A DNA stretch of 64,000 nucleotides from Costus lasius (GCA_027563935.2 CM050453.2:85844665-85908664); one strand, 5' to 3'. Positions 10,148-21,637 are shown, counted from the first letter of the stretch. The notes: generated from the sequence alone by a model not told the origin. Translations and numbers: made by a program.

Positions 10148-12780
10148 GGCTCACATATGTTTTACATGTGCAGGAGCTTAAAAGAAGTAGGACGAAGAGG
10201 CTTGATGGGATCGACTCTCGGGTCAGGGACAGAGCATTGGATGCTGCTGTTGATATCATCTCACTGCCTTGAAGACTTTAATCTAGAACTTTGCTATTAT
10301 GTATCAGCTTATGTATTAGAACATCATTCCTTTTAGAAAGGATTTCAGTTTGAAATAATAAAGATATTTTCTTTGAATCTGAGATGTTCTATTGAAGTGA
10401 TACGGTTGATAATAGTTTGTGGTTCTAAATATAACACAAGATCAGATCCAATGATTCAATAAACACCCTCTTATAGCATTGTCTCTTGAACCATAGAACA
10501 ATGGTCACATCCAAAGGTCCATGGACTATTGGGATCATTATCCTTTCAGGATTATGATACATGTGAGCCTAGTCCAAAGGAACAATGTGACAGATGTTGC
10601 CTTCACCATAAAGGTTAGTGGCTTGTAGGATCTATTACATAGCAATGTGTGTGGACCCATATAAACAAGCACTAAGAGGTGTTATATGCTTCATCAGGTG
10701 TGGGTATGCCTTATCCAACCTAAGAACTTTGGAGAAATCCAAGAAGTTCAGAAATGAAGTATTGAGTCAAGTTGGAGGATCTATTAAAGCACTTTGATTG
10801 GATCAAGGTGATTAGTGGAAAAATTTGATGACTATCCTAAGAAGTGTGGAGTTATCTCACAGCTTACTTAGTACACCACTGTGTGGTGAATTTCAAAGAA
10901 AGAAAGAGGAACACATTGGGTGTGGTTCCATCTTTGAATAGTCATGCAAATATACTACTAATGCCATGCAAACAGATGTACTGTCACTCCATTGGGAAGT
11001 ATGTCTAAGTTAGCTTTTGAGTTGCAAACTACAAATATCCCATCTCTTCAACGGAATTGGGAATGTAATGTGCAGTGATTCAAAAGCATGTGTTTGTGGT
11101 GCACTGTAGAGTGCCAATTCTATCCCCAAGAGAACAAAATATTTGTTGCTCAAATTACTATCTCTCTTGAGAAAGTATTTCTTTTAAAAGAAGTTAGTGG
11201 GAGTAGATTTGATTGGGACAAGGTCCAGAATTAACCACAATATAATTAAACATAGATGGAGAGCAAAATCTCACATACAGGTTGAAAGCCAACCTAAGGT
11301 TCAAGTAACACAGGAACCACATAAGTCTAAATCGATTTGATATGCTGGGCATGACGAATTATTCATCAAGGATGAACCTAAGACTTATGAGGAAATGGAA
11401 GCAGTCGGTAGACCAGATTCCAAGAAATGGCTAAGGGGCATAAGAACCATAATGGACTCCATGTCTGCTGATCAAGTCTAGGACTTGGATGAGCTGCCAA
11501 AGGGGTAATTCCCACAGGCTGTAAAATAAATCTTCTTGGAAGATAGACATGGAAGGTAACATTGTTACCTATGATGACAAGCTAGTGAATGAAATTTCAG
11601 ATAAGTCCACTGGGTGGATAGTGATGAAAATTTTCACCGATAGCTTTGTTTGAGTCCATTAGGTATCTACTTGTTATAATTGCATGTTCTGTTATAGCGT
11701 GTTGTTATGAAAAATTACTTTTCTTAATGGACGTCTGGAAGAGGATGTCTAGATGAAAATAGCCAAAATATTTTCATACAGTCGCCATAAAGATATGTAT
11801 GGTATTATACAAGTATCCTGTGTTTACAAGAAGATCAGTGGGAGCATCATAATGTTTCTTGTTCTAATTGATTGACGATATTCTCCTCACATGAAAAGAC
11901 ATCCCAGCTCTTCACGCGGTGAAGTACAGGCTTGGAATGTATTTCGAGAAGAATGACCTAGGGAATGCATCCTACATTTTAGGCATGTGGATCAAAAGGG
12001 ATCCAAGAAAGTCATTGCCCTTTAGTCAATCTACGTTCATCCAAGAGATTCTGGAGAGGTTCATATTGGATCATTCCAAAAGATGATACCTTCCAGAGAG
12101 ACATGGTCTGATTCTCTCCATGATGCAATGTCTTTTGACACAGCAGGAGAGAGATAACATGAATCTATAATCCTAATACATTGGGTATAGGATAGATCAT
12201 GTTTTGTGCAACTGGCACAAGACTATGTGTGGCGAATGCTTGGAGCAATGCCAGTAAGTTTCAATCTAATCCTAGTGTTCATACACTAGATAGCTGTGAA
12301 AGCAACCCTTCGTAATTGGGAAGTATAAAGGATTGAATTTTAGTCTGTGATAGACAAGAAGAACTTTGTGTACAGGGGTACACTGACACTTCGTTCCAGT
12401 CTAATGACTATCGTTCACAGCCAGGATTTGCACTTTGCCTTGATGTGGTGTTGTAGGCTCAAAGAGCTTTATGCAAACCATAGTGGCAAATTCTACAATT
12501 AAGGCTGAGTACATTGCAGCTTCTTGTGGCAGCAAAGGAAGCAGCTTCATTTGTTTGAACTTGATTTAGTCCCAAGTGCTTGATGGTCCAGTATAGTTCT
12601 TACTGGGGCCGTAAGCATGTGTAAAGGAACTTAGCACTCAAGTATGTACTGTAGCGATATCATCTGATCTTAGAGATCATGGATAAAGATGATGATTCAA
12701 ATTAGCTAAAATAAACACAGAAAGCAATCTAGAAAAACCCACTGACATAGCCTCTGGCGCAGCGGAAGCTAAATGGGTCA
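10148..12780 (+). pseudogene. Copia pol remnant (protease, integrase, RT, RNase H)
   Basis: Domains appear in copia order, in changing frames. Protease-like RLDGIDSRVRDRALDAAVD lies at about 10200-10250, followed by DFNLELCYYVSAYVLEH. The integrase C-terminal region around 11120-11330 is poor. RT starts with KWLRGIRTIMDSMSADQV near 11425-11480. It then has FLNGRLEEDV near 11720 and a shortened stretch to the catalytic LIDDILL near 11865, with DLGNASYILGMWIKRDPRKS after it. RNase H shows KAEYIAAS and AAKEAASF near 12500 and a YHLILEIMDK block near 12655. The mid RT is largely deleted and stops are frequent, so it is inactive. Confidence 0.75.
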
Positions 12781-12830
12781 TACTAGAGACATTGGAACTG
12801 ACTAAACATCAGTTGCCCTTGGTCTTAGTG

Positions 12831-12842
12831 CAAGTGGGAGAT
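12831..12842 (+). promoter_or_regulatory. Polypurine tract of the copia element
   Basis: CAAGTGGGAGAT sits directly before the 3' LTR. It is the purine-rich primer for plus-strand synthesis and has the AGTGGGAGATTG form common in plant copia elements. Confidence 0.8.
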
Positions 12843-15084
12843 TGTTGGTGTATATGCCCTGAAGACAAATGTATGGACATGGTCAGGCATTGTTTGAATG
12901 TACTTTGATAGAATTATTATTCTTTATATAGGCATGGTCATTATTATGCAGACTTCTCTACCTGCGTTGATGTATTGAATTGCATATATAATGTCCCAGG
13001 AGTTTGGATTGGATCCATTCTCATAAGCTATCCCCAGACAAAGTACCTTATCAGATATGGGACAACTTTGGTGCATGTGAGACTGGTGTATGGGATGGTT
13101 AGGTGCGGGGCACAGTAACGCAGACATACAGGTGCATTGGATGCACTGGAGTGATCCACCGTGAGGATTGACTTATCTAGTCAACAAGTCAATCTCACAT
13201 GCAAGAGGTTTGCATTGATCCTTAGACTTGAGGTATTCTTGTCTAGATTTGATGATGGGTATGCTTTGATACAGTCTTACGTCTCTCCGTAATTGGGAGA
13301 TCAAAACGACTGTCATCGAGCATGTCATAAGTCACGTAGAGACATGGATGACCAATAGTAGGATTTTTCCCTTCCTTAATGGAAGTATGATATCCATTCG
13401 GGGGCGCCCCACCTTATTGGTGCATGACAGGAATGTGTGGCCACACTAGTTGAGTCATGACCAATGCATTGGATGATAAACTTGAGACTAATCCAATGGC
13501 AGGATATCAGTTTAGGCAAAGGGATCTATAATGCAATGGGAATCCTCGTTGCTTGTTAGGAGTTGTTGCCATAATGACTTAAGTCCTATGACATGGGTAG
13601 TAGTGATGTGTTGCTAGATACCCCTCACTACTTATGATGTTTACATCATTGCCATCATCATATGGATCCTACGGGGTCACACGCAATAGACTCTTGACGT
13701 TGCTTTAATCAGAAGCCTTATGATCAAGTTATTGGATAACTTGGATCAATTTGGAAGATTTCATCAGCGCCAATGGGCCTGATGAGTTGGAAGAAAATTA
13801 TTGGAGCCAAACTTCATTTTTGGCAGGTTGACCCGAAATTGACCTTAATTGGTCACATTTGGATTAGGGTTGCATTGGGTTGGATCCAATGGCTTAATCA
13901 ACCCATGCCATGAAGTTTGGGCTAGCTCATTATCCAATGAAGCCCAATAATTAGTTGTCATGAAGAGGAATTAGCTTAAAGGGGTATAATGGGGAGAAAT
14001 CTCACCCCATTGGCGCCTAGGGGCATAATGGGGTGAGGGAGGCGCCTTTGCTTCATTATGGAAGTAAAGGGTGCCTAGCCCCTATTCCTTGGATGGAATA
14101 CTTGCCTCTAAGGCAAGTCTTGGGGCTGATATGGCTTGATGGCTCTTTTGGAAAGAGCTTGGGCGCATATGGATAGTAGGGTAAAGTATATGGTAATGTC
14201 TTGGAGACTTACCTTACCTCAAACCCTAGTTTCTCCCAATACACCTCCTTAGCCGAAATTCTCATGCATGTTGCGCCTAGCCCCTTCTCCTTGAATGGAA
14301 TGCATGCTTTTAAGGCATGTCTTGGGCTGATATGGCCATTATACTTTTATGGATAGGTTGATTGAGGTTTATAGTAAAGTCTTGGAGACTTTCCTTACTT
14401 CAGGACACCTCATCCTGGCCATACACTTGGCATGATCCTAGCCCTTGCTCAAACCGTCTCTAGTCCTATTTATAGGACCCATTGTCGCCCTCTCTAGTTG
14501 ATGAATTCTTGGAGACGTGAACACACATAGAGGGGCGATAGCAAGGGCAAAGGGCGATAACATCAAAGCTTGGCGCAAACTTCTTGGAGCCGCAATTTCT
14601 TCCTCTCCCTCTCTTCTTGGCGCAAGGACTCTTAGTGCTTGGTGGCATCTCCTTGTCACAAGCTCTCTCCCTTCCTTGGCCATAGGCGCACCTTGCTTGA
14701 AGGTGGCACAAGCAAAGAAGAAGAAAGGAAGCAACTTGGTGGCATCATCTTCCTCCTCATCTCCTCTTGGCGCTTTCATCTTGGAGGTGGCGCAAGAGAA
14801 GTAAAGATACCCTAAGGCTCGATTCTCTTCCCGAGGCTAGCACCAAGCGTGGAAGGGAGCAACGATCAAGGAGTCGACGCGTGGATACTTGTAGAGGGCG
14901 AACACTTGGGCGCCTTCAACATGGCTTCGACGTCTAGACAAGCAAAAGAGGTACATCTCTAACACATCCTTGTGTCTTCTCTCTCGCATGGATCCTTGGG
15001 ACAGGAATGTGTTTCGGGTGTAATGCTTCTTCCGCTGCGTCCTGGGACTGCAAAATTTTAAATTACACCCGGCATTCCCTAACA
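12843..15084 (+). repeat. 3' LTR of the copia element, 2242 bp
   Basis: Near-identical partner of 5837-8078. About 21 single-base differences were counted by eye, roughly half of them in the first 550 bp. It ends AACA at 15084 and is followed by the CCATC duplication. Confidence 0.93.
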
Positions 15085-15212
15085 CCATCAACCCTAAATC
15101 CTTTAAATTGTTGATCTAATATTGAATCAATGAAGACATTATCAATGTCTTCAGTCCATTTGATATGGTCTTTTTTTGATCCTTCAGTTGAAGTAGTTTT
15201 TTTACTCATGTT
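15085..15212 (-). pseudogene. Myb/SANT-like protein of PIF/Harbinger, 5' part
   Basis: 5' part of the gene whose remainder is at 5010-5836. Translation starts with ATG at 15212, begins MSKKTTSTEGSKK, and contains the SANT-type block IKWTEDIDNVFIDSILDQQ. The reading frame runs to the CCATC target duplication and resumes in frame on the far side of the copia element, 9.25 kb away. The insertion therefore fell inside the Myb/SANT domain. The other stops in the 3' part suggest decay began before or independently of the insertion. Confidence 0.75.
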
Positions 15213-15339
15213 ATATTGAAATAAAAAATTGTATTAGCACAGTAATTAAATTAAGGAAAATAATAGCAAGTCTATTTTTATATAATGATAGGAATAAATA
15301 TAGTTTTTATGATATTTTATAAAAATTACTTATGATTTA

Positions 15340-15866
15340 ACATACCTTAAAATAAGGATAAAGTCTATTGCTATTCTATGTCTCAGGAGGAACTACTGAG
15401 CCATCAGGTTGTGAGATAAATTGCACATGCAAGCTAATGAAAGCTTGTAAGATCTTATGAATGTGATAACTGATGGTTCAAGTACCACAATGAAAGAAAA
15501 AAAAACATATTTCTCTGTATTTACATTGTGAGATGCCAAATACAAAAATGTGAACACGTTTTCCTCAATGGTACAATTTTTTGTATCTCTCAACCCGCAC
15601 CTCCCTTCTAGTAACAGACACAAATGCTTAAAAGCATATACTCTCATTCTTATCATGTTATGATACATTTTATCTGAACTAGTTAAATTTTTTAATATTT
15701 CTATTACAATGCTATGTCTATATTCATTACTCTCTCGTAATAGTTTATCAATATATGTTTGTTGTAGTCTTGACATCAATTCTTCTATAACCCATGTAGC
15801 AATGCATATCAAATGACAATGTAGAATATGAATTTTGAGCATGTCTTTCTTACTCATTAGAGCCAT
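15340..15866 (-). pseudogene. PIF/Harbinger transposase, N-terminal fragment
   Basis: N-terminal part of a DDE_Tnp_4-type transposase. Residues visible are EYRHSIVIEIL, the YHNMIRMRVYAFKHLCLLLEGRCGLRDTKN region (helix-turn-helix segment) and TIEENVFTFLYLASHNV. The frame then shifts near 15480 and continues as QPDGSVVPPET, a stop, then NSNRLYPYFK, a strongly conserved junction in this family. AAG is followed by GTATG at about 15345, like an intron donor. The exons carrying the catalytic Asp-Asp-Glu residues should come next, but only about 130 bp separate this point from the Myb gene, so the catalytic core is missing. The element is dead. Confidence 0.75.
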
Positions 15867-16095
15867 AATAAAAATTATAAATAAAACATATTATATTTAA
15901 TTAATTAGAACAAGCCGTAAGTATAGATATACTATTCAAGTATGAACAAACAATGAATATGGGAAAACAAGTGATATCGTACAACATGCATATATCCTTA
16001 CTAATTACATGCAACCATGCTAGATAGACACTAATAAGAGTTAATTCTAATCAGGGGTATTGATAAAAACAAATTGCGGTAGACACACTAATGCT

Positions 16096-16551
16096 GTGTT
16101 TAGTAGGAAAGAAAGAAAGTTAAAAAGAAAAGAAAGTAAGAAAAAAGGGAAAATAAAGAAGAAAGAAAATAATAAGATTTTTCATCATTGTGTTTATTGA
16201 GAATGAATGAAAGTTAGAAAGATTGATAAACATACTTTATTTTTTTATATTTTTATGTCGATAATGACGATGAGAGGCGACGGTGAAATGGCAGCAACAA
16301 GAGATGAGAGGCGATGGCAGCGATGATGATGACGACAATAGCAATGACGACGATGATGAAGAAGATTGCAAGAAAAGCATGAGAGGGAGAGCGGGTATAA
16401 AAAAGAAAAGGGTGAAAATAGGTAGAAGAAGGGCAAATTCAACTTTCCGTCTGATTTTTCACCCAATTTGGGCGGAATGCAAATAGGGCTATTTTCCCTC
16501 TCATTTTCTTTCCATTTTTCCTTTCTTATTTCCATCCGTCCTACTAAACAC
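16096..16551. mobile_element. MITE-like unit with 13-bp inverted ends
   Basis: A perfect 13-bp inverted repeat, GTGTTTAGTAGGA at 16096-16108 and its complement at 16539-16551, bounds 456 bp of purine-rich (left) and pyrimidine-rich (right) sequence with a GATGAT-rich middle. The ends extend as AAAGAAAG on the left and CTTTCTT on the right with mismatches. No target duplication could be fixed. The right end could alternatively be the terminus of the neighbouring Harbinger element. The open frames inside are low complexity and not credible genes. Confidence 0.5.
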
Positions 16552-16639
16552 GTTTTTATATCTCTCATTCCAACTTTTCTTTCCTAACAAGGATCGGTCT
16601 GGAATGCTCTGATGCGATCAGTAGAGTAGGTGAAACCGA

Positions 16640-16880
16640 AGGCTTCTCTAATGGCTTCAGGCAAAAGATTAGGCGAAATCAAAAGCTTCAGGCTTCAGGC
16701 GAGAGAAGGATTTAGGCGAGTGATGGCTTCAGGCGTTAGACGAGCAGGTTTCAGGCATCAGGTGAGCAGGCTTTAGGCGCCGGTGAGCGAGAACTTCAGG
16801 CGAGCGAGGGCTTTAGGCGTCAGGCAAGAGGGCGAGAAGAGGGTGAGAGGGCGAGAGCATGAGGTCGGGGTGAGAGCACA
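16640..16880. repeat. Degenerate GGCTTCAGGCGAG minisatellite
   Basis: Irregular tandem copies of words such as GGCTTCAGGCG, GCTTTAGGCG and CAGGCGAGCGAG, with unit spacing of about 15-30 bp, end in a GAGGGCGAGAG-rich stretch. It lies just downstream of the receptor kinase gene. No function is evident. Confidence 0.6.
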
Positions 16881-17196
16881 GGTTGGGGCGAGGTCGGGCA
16901 AAAACGAAGGCTTGCGAACACGAGGGCGGAAATGTGGTTTCCGCTCGATTCTGAGAGAAATATTTCTGGGGAATGGAAACACATTTTTTTTCTTACTTCC
17001 CTTCGTTCCCTCAAGCGAAACAAGGGAAACACAGTGTTAGGGAGAGATCCGATAGCAGCTGATATTTCGGGTTCTTAACAGATGTGATCAGTTTTAATAT
17101 TTTTCTTAGCGATAATGGCACACCCCTCAGTGATTACATGGAGAATTATACAGCTAACAATTACTTCCATAAATAATTCAAAGAGAACTGGACATG

Positions 17197-19710
17197 CTAC
17201 AGAGATGGATGTTCATTCTCGAGAACTTGTTGATTTGTTGCTTTTGGTGAGAAAGTAGCTGAAGCAGTGTTCTGGGTGCGGGAGCTTTGATATGAAGACT
17301 CATCAAGAAAGTAATTAGGAATTTCAGCAGCCTCCAAAAATGACCTTGGAATTGGAGGCATGTTCACTTCCGCAATGCCCTCCAGAACCTGAACAACCTG
17401 CCCCATCGTCGGCCTGCAACTCTCTTCATCCTGAACGCACCAACAGGCAATTCTACAAACTCTTTCCACCTCTTCCAAGTCGGCATCGCCTCCCAACTTC
17501 TCGTCCAGCACGCATTCCACTTCCCTCCCAATAAGTTTGCTCGCCACCAAACAAGGCAAAAATCGAGCACCACTGCTACAACCATCCTCTGTCTTCTCCA
17601 AGTTTCTCTTCCCTGTTATGATTTCAAACAGCAACATTCCATAGCTATACACATCAGCTTTCACGGAGATGGCCACGCCGGTGATCCACTCCGGCGCAAG
17701 GTATCCAGGAGTGCCCCGCATGGTCGTCAGAACTCGGCTGAAGTCCCGTCCCACGAGCTTCGCCAAGCCAAAATCTGCCACCTTGGGGACGAATGAAGCA
17801 TCCAGCAGAATGTTCTCCGGCTTTATGTCGCAATGTATAATGCAGTCCCTGCATTGCTCGTGGAGGTAGGCTAATCCTCTCGCTGTTCCAGCTGCAATCT
17901 GGTACCTTCTCTTCCAGTCCAAGGCATTCGAATTATTAGAAAACAATTGAGTGTCGAGAGAACCTTTAGGCATGAACTCGTACACCAGCAGCCTGTTGGA
18001 TCCTTGGCAGCAAAATCCAAGAAGACGAACGAGGTTGACGTGCTGAATTGTGCCGATTGTGCTGACCTCCATGCGGAACTGCTTCTCTCCCTGACGAAAC
18101 CCTTGGAGTTTCTTCACAGCTATAGCCACTGAGCCAGGTAACGAGCCCTTGAACACCGATCCGAAGCCGCCGCCACCGAGCTTCTCCGAGAAGTTTTTGG
18201 TGGCACGCTGCAACTCGCCATAGGTGAACGACACCAAAGAACCTCCAACGGCTTTTGATTTACTCATCATCGGGCGCTTCCATACTATGATCCAAATGGT
18301 AGCAAAGCAAGCAATGAGTGCCGTCACAGCAACGCCACTGATCACCCATGCCACCTTCCCCATCTTGCGGGGTTCGTTTGAAATCTGAAGCTCAGAGGCA
18401 GCGAGGCGTAGGTAAAGAGTGCCTGCATCTGGTTCACTGTATTGTTCTTGAAGATTAAGCAACTCCCCGTACCAAAGAAAGCATCCAGTATCGTTGTGAG
18501 AATAAGCATTACAAGAGCAGTTAATGAAGCATGACGTTTCACATTCTTCTGAAGTGCCAATTGTGGTCAGAGTTTGTGGTTTCTCAGGAAGCCTGACGTT
18601 GGACATCTTAAAGAAACCATCCTTATCAGAATTGGCTAACCCGTTTTGACTGCACTGCAGCCGAGTTCTCCTCACGCACCCTGCTCTTTTATCTCCCAAT
18701 TCCCACGCAGTTGGAGAGCTCCGCTTGAAACCTTCAACGCAGCTACAAACGGGCGTGCTGAGGTCATTGCAACTACCGAAAGGTCCACAGAGAGCGTACA
18801 CAGAACACTTGCTTCTTGGCCCAGACCAGAAAGGCATCCAGAATTTTCTATCCTCTACCCAGAACAAAAATTGAATCTGGCCTGAATCATAATCTATTGT
18901 AGCTCTAGTCGTAAAGTTAGGCTTCACAACGTTGTACGTTAAGTAGCTCTCTACCTGAGTGGTTACAAATTGGAATTCCAAATAATCATTCACGTACATT
19001 TCGGGAATTAATTCAAAGAGGCGGCCATTCCAGACTCCGGTCTTCCAATATATATTAGACATGTTGAACATTAAAACGTATTGGTAGGTTCCTTTAGGAT
19101 CAATCTCGAGGGAGAAGATCCCGGGAGCAGGGTCGACCTTGCTCCGCCAGGCTACGAGGCGTTGAGGCTGGTTAGTGACCTTGTTGAGCCCAAGCTTGGC
19201 TCCAGCGAGCCAAGTGTCGGTGGGGGTGTCAAAGCTCTGCCAGAAGACGAGGGTGGAATTGGACGAATCCCTCAGCTGAAGGTTCCCGTCGTCAGTTAGG
19301 ATCACAGCAACCGCGGAGTCGTAGGGGACGCTTGCGTTAGTGGACCAAACTATTGCCTTGGATCGGTTGAGGAGTACCAGGTTACCGTCATCGGCGATTT
19401 TGAGCTCCGACGTTGTGGGGTCTGTGATCGGGATTTCCCTGTTGGCCACCCAGACAGGGGTGAGCATGGGGATGTTGTTGTACAAGATGCCTATGTAGTA
19501 GTTGTTGGAGGAGCTGTTTTGGGGTGTGAAGAAGCGCAGCACGAAGGTGCCATTTTCGGAGGTTATCTTCTGGTATCCTGAGAGAGATTGCTTTGCAGAG
19601 ATTGTGTTCGATGCCAAAGGAGAGACTCGGTTTAGTGTATAGGAGGAGGAGAAGAAGAGCAGAAGGGATAGAGAGAAAGGCAAGAAGCATGGCGTTCTTG
19701 AAGGAGCCAT
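17197..19710 (-). CDS. G-type lectin S-receptor-like Ser/Thr protein kinase
   Basis: Intact single-exon gene for a plasma-membrane receptor kinase, closest by eye to the At2g19130-like group. The chosen start (ATG 19710) opens on a signal peptide (MAPSRTPCFLPFSLSLLLFF). An upstream in-frame ATG at 19779 would put 23 non-hydrophobic residues before it (860 aa; this start gives 837). In 860-aa numbering: bulb lectin domain about 60-185 (PVWVANR, DDGNLVL), S-locus glycoprotein domain about 210-345 (WKTGVWNG), PAN domain about 375-460 with paired Cys, membrane helix 476-500, kinase about 533-800. The kinase has the GGGGFG loop, AVKK lysine, HCD at 649-651, DFG at 669-671 and GTPGYLAPEW, all catalytic residues present. 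Cys for Arg before the catalytic Asp makes it a non-RD kinase, a class often linked to immunity. The ligand is unknown. It ends TAG at 17197-17199. Confidence 0.93.
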   Translation of the reverse strand: MAPSRTPCFLPFSLSLLLFFSSSYTLNRVSPLASNTISAKQSLSGYQKITSENGTFVLRFFTPQNSSSNNYYIGILYNNIPMLTPVWVANREIPITDPTTSELKIADDGNLVLLNRSKAIVWSTNASVPYDSAVAVILTDDGNLQLRDSSNSTLVFWQSFDTPTDTWLAGAKLGLNKVTNQPQRLVAWRSKVDPAPGIFSLEIDPKGTYQYVLMFNMSNIYWKTGVWNGRLFELIPEMYVNDYLEFQFVTTQVESYLTYNVVKPNFTTRATIDYDSGQIQFLFWVEDRKFWMPFWSGPRSKCSVYALCGPFGSCNDLSTPVCSCVEGFKRSSPTAWELGDKRAGCVRRTRLQCSQNGLANSDKDGFFKMSNVRLPEKPQTLTTIGTSEECETSCFINCSCNAYSHNDTGCFLWYGELLNLQEQYSEPDAGTLYLRLAASELQISNEPRKMGKVAWVISGVAVTALIACFATIWIIVWKRPMMSKSKAVGGSLVSFTYGELQRATKNFSEKLGGGGFGSVFKGSLPGSVAIAVKKLQGFRQGEKQFRMEVSTIGTIQHVNLVRLLGFCCQGSNRLLVYEFMPKGSLDTQLFSNNSNALDWKRRYQIAAGTARGLAYLHEQCRDCIIHCDIKPENILLDASFVPKVADFGLAKLVGRDFSRVLTTMRGTPGYLAPEWITGVAISVKADVYSYGMLLFEIITGKRNLEKTEDGCSSGARFLPCLVASKLIGREVECVLDEKLGGDADLEEVERVCRIACWCVQDEESCRPTMGQVVQVLEGIAEVNMPPIPRSFLEAAEIPNYFLDESSYQSSRTQNTASATFSPKATNQQVLENEHPSL

Positions 19711-19779
19711 ATGACTTGGAAGAATGCGAAGGGAGGATTGAATGTAAGATGAATCACAGGTGCGTAAATGCCGTCTCAT

Positions 19780-21417
19780 GATTCGAGGAGGGAAGACTGA
19801 CTTGCAATTGTCCTTTAGTTGAATTCAGTGGACATAAACGATTGGCTACAGGTTAAAGCATGCGTTGTATGCGGGGCACCGCACCATGCGTTGAAGTCAC
19901 GTTTAAGTGTATTAGGATGAGTGCAAACACTTATATCAATGTAGCTTCAACATTGGATGGGGCCACCCGCATTCAATATTTTTCCGGTGGAAATGATGAT
20001 AAAGAGGGGAAAGGAGAAGAGGATAAGGATGGAATAAAAAAAAGCATGTGGGATGGGATGGAAAATTTTTCGGTGGCGCGATCATGCAGAGCAAGGCGAG
20101 CGGCAGGGCTGAAACATCGAGACGTTGAGAGTGAGGCGAGCAAGGAGTAGGAGGGACGTTGGTGAGGCAACCATCTTTATTTTTTCTTTGTTAAGTAATA
20201 GAGGAAGTTTTCTTTCTTTCCTTCCTCCTTTTTCTCAAAGGAAACAGGAGGTTAATTTCACTAGGGAAATCTATATAACGACATTGTAATTAATGATAGA
20301 AAAAGAAATGATTGTCCTGCTGTCCATGTCAGTTATACATATTGCGAGGTCTTTTCAGCATATTATCCTTTGCATAATCATTCAAGTATCCAAAGATTTT
20401 TTGTTTTCTTCATTGAAATGCGAGAATAGAGCTTCTTTCGTAATATAAAATAGTAATTTATAAACAAGTTATCGTCACTAGTTTACTAAGTGCCACCAAA
20501 ATATATTCTAATTAATTTTTTATTAATCATGTAATACTTCATTTTGTGCACTAATGAAAAGTAATCAAGTTGTATTCTAGACCCAGAATGCTATGAATTT
20601 GCTATGTAGAATTGACACTTGTACAATCATAGTGACATTATTGTTTTAAGTTAGCACATCAATCCACCTTAACAATGTTAAAGTAGCACATAGACTTCAT
20701 AGTTGGATGGAGAGGCGAGCTGTTATTGTTGATGAGAGATGTTATTGGAATAATGCATAAGTTTGAAGATAAGTTTTATATTATTTATTAATTAGAAAAC
20801 TGACATGAAATATGCTAACAATCAAATTTAAAAAATATACAAAAATTAGTAAATTATATAAATTTTAAAAGGACCATCTTACCGTTCTTCAATAGTCCAA
20901 TGACAATAACTTTATATGCAGAGGTAACAAATCTAGAGGGAAGAAGAGGGAAGACTAATTCTCCAATTTCCTTTTATTAGTAACTAATAAAGAAGTGGGA
21001 GGGAGAATAGAGAACTTGTGTCTCCAAGTAGAAGTTGAAGTAGAAGAGGGGAAATCATGCACTTTTTCGTTTACTAAAGGTGCGATGACCTCTACACAAG
21101 AAGAGAGAGTATTACTCAATGAAATATCAGTAATAAACAAAAGAAAATTATAGAAGAAGAACAAAATTGAGAATCAAGGCGCTCCGCAAGCTCAAGTAGA
21201 AGCCCTCGGTTGAGTGAGGAGAAAGACTTCATTCCTTGACACTTGCGAGATCCTTATACAGTAAGTTAAAAGAACTACCATTAACATCTAAACAAAGAAG
21301 AGAAAAGATAGAGAGAAGAAAAAAAGAGAAATTGAGGGAAAAGATGAGTGCTGGTTTGGATATCCTGCTTGCGTCAACCTAGACAAGAAGACTTGCACCA
21401 GAAAAAAGGCATTCGTA
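19780..21417. other. Receptor kinase upstream region and spacer
   Basis: No further gene is recognisable. The kinase promoter must lie in the first part; read on the minus strand a GCCAATCG word near 19845 is a CCAAT-box candidate and no convincing TATA box was found. Around 19980-20250 a G/A-rich stretch with GGCGAGCAAGGAG words followed by pyrimidine-rich TTTCTTTC sequence resembles the region at 16850-17040 and may be a related transposon relic. The remainder is AT-rich. Confidence 0.45.
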
Positions 21418-21555
21418 GGGACTTTGCGTTTCAATCAAAGAAAGGGGTCAGCCATTGTGTGTTCACAAATCTTGAAGCAGGATGATCATGCAAATCTCAA
21501 AGCATCAGTCGTGATGCTTTAACCTGGGTTCCCGCTTCTAGGGTTAACAAAATTC
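21418..21555 (+). repeat. Left inverted repeat of the MULE
   Basis: Starts near GGGACTTTGCG and matches the reverse complement of 47166-47302 at roughly 80-85 percent by eye. Shared blocks include CAATCAAAG, AAGGGGTC, ATCTTGAAGCAGGAT, CAAATCTCAAAGCATCA and CCGCTTCTAGGGT. Confidence 0.75.
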
Positions 21556-21637
21556 AAAAGAGCGGAAACCCTTTCTGCCCTTTCCTCTCCTTGACTTTCC
21601 GAAACGGAACCTTTGTGCAGGCGTCGACCTCCCCAGA

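Larger units (their letters stand above)
5837..15084 (+). mobile_element. Complete Ty1/copia LTR retrotransposon, coding region dead
   Basis: 9248-bp element with two LTRs of exactly 2242 bp that start TGTTGG and end in AACA, flanked by the 5-bp duplication CCATC (5832-5836 and 15085-15089). A Met-tRNA primer site follows the left LTR and a purine-rich tract precedes the right one. The internal 4764 bp show remnants in copia order: gag, protease, integrase, RT and RNase H, all riddled with stops, frameshifts and deletions. By eye I count about 21 substitutions between the LTRs (about 99 percent identity), so insertion was recent although the genes are long dead. It split a PIF/Harbinger Myb-like gene. 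Confidence 0.93.

Noticed and set aside
16245..16568. Open frames on both strands in the 16-kb MITE-like unit
   Set aside because: Low-complexity Asp/His/Pro-rich translations of GATGAT and CTTTTC runs.
17340..19299. Several plus-strand and other-frame open stretches over the receptor kinase
   Set aside because: Shadows of the intact kinase frame with no family resemblance.
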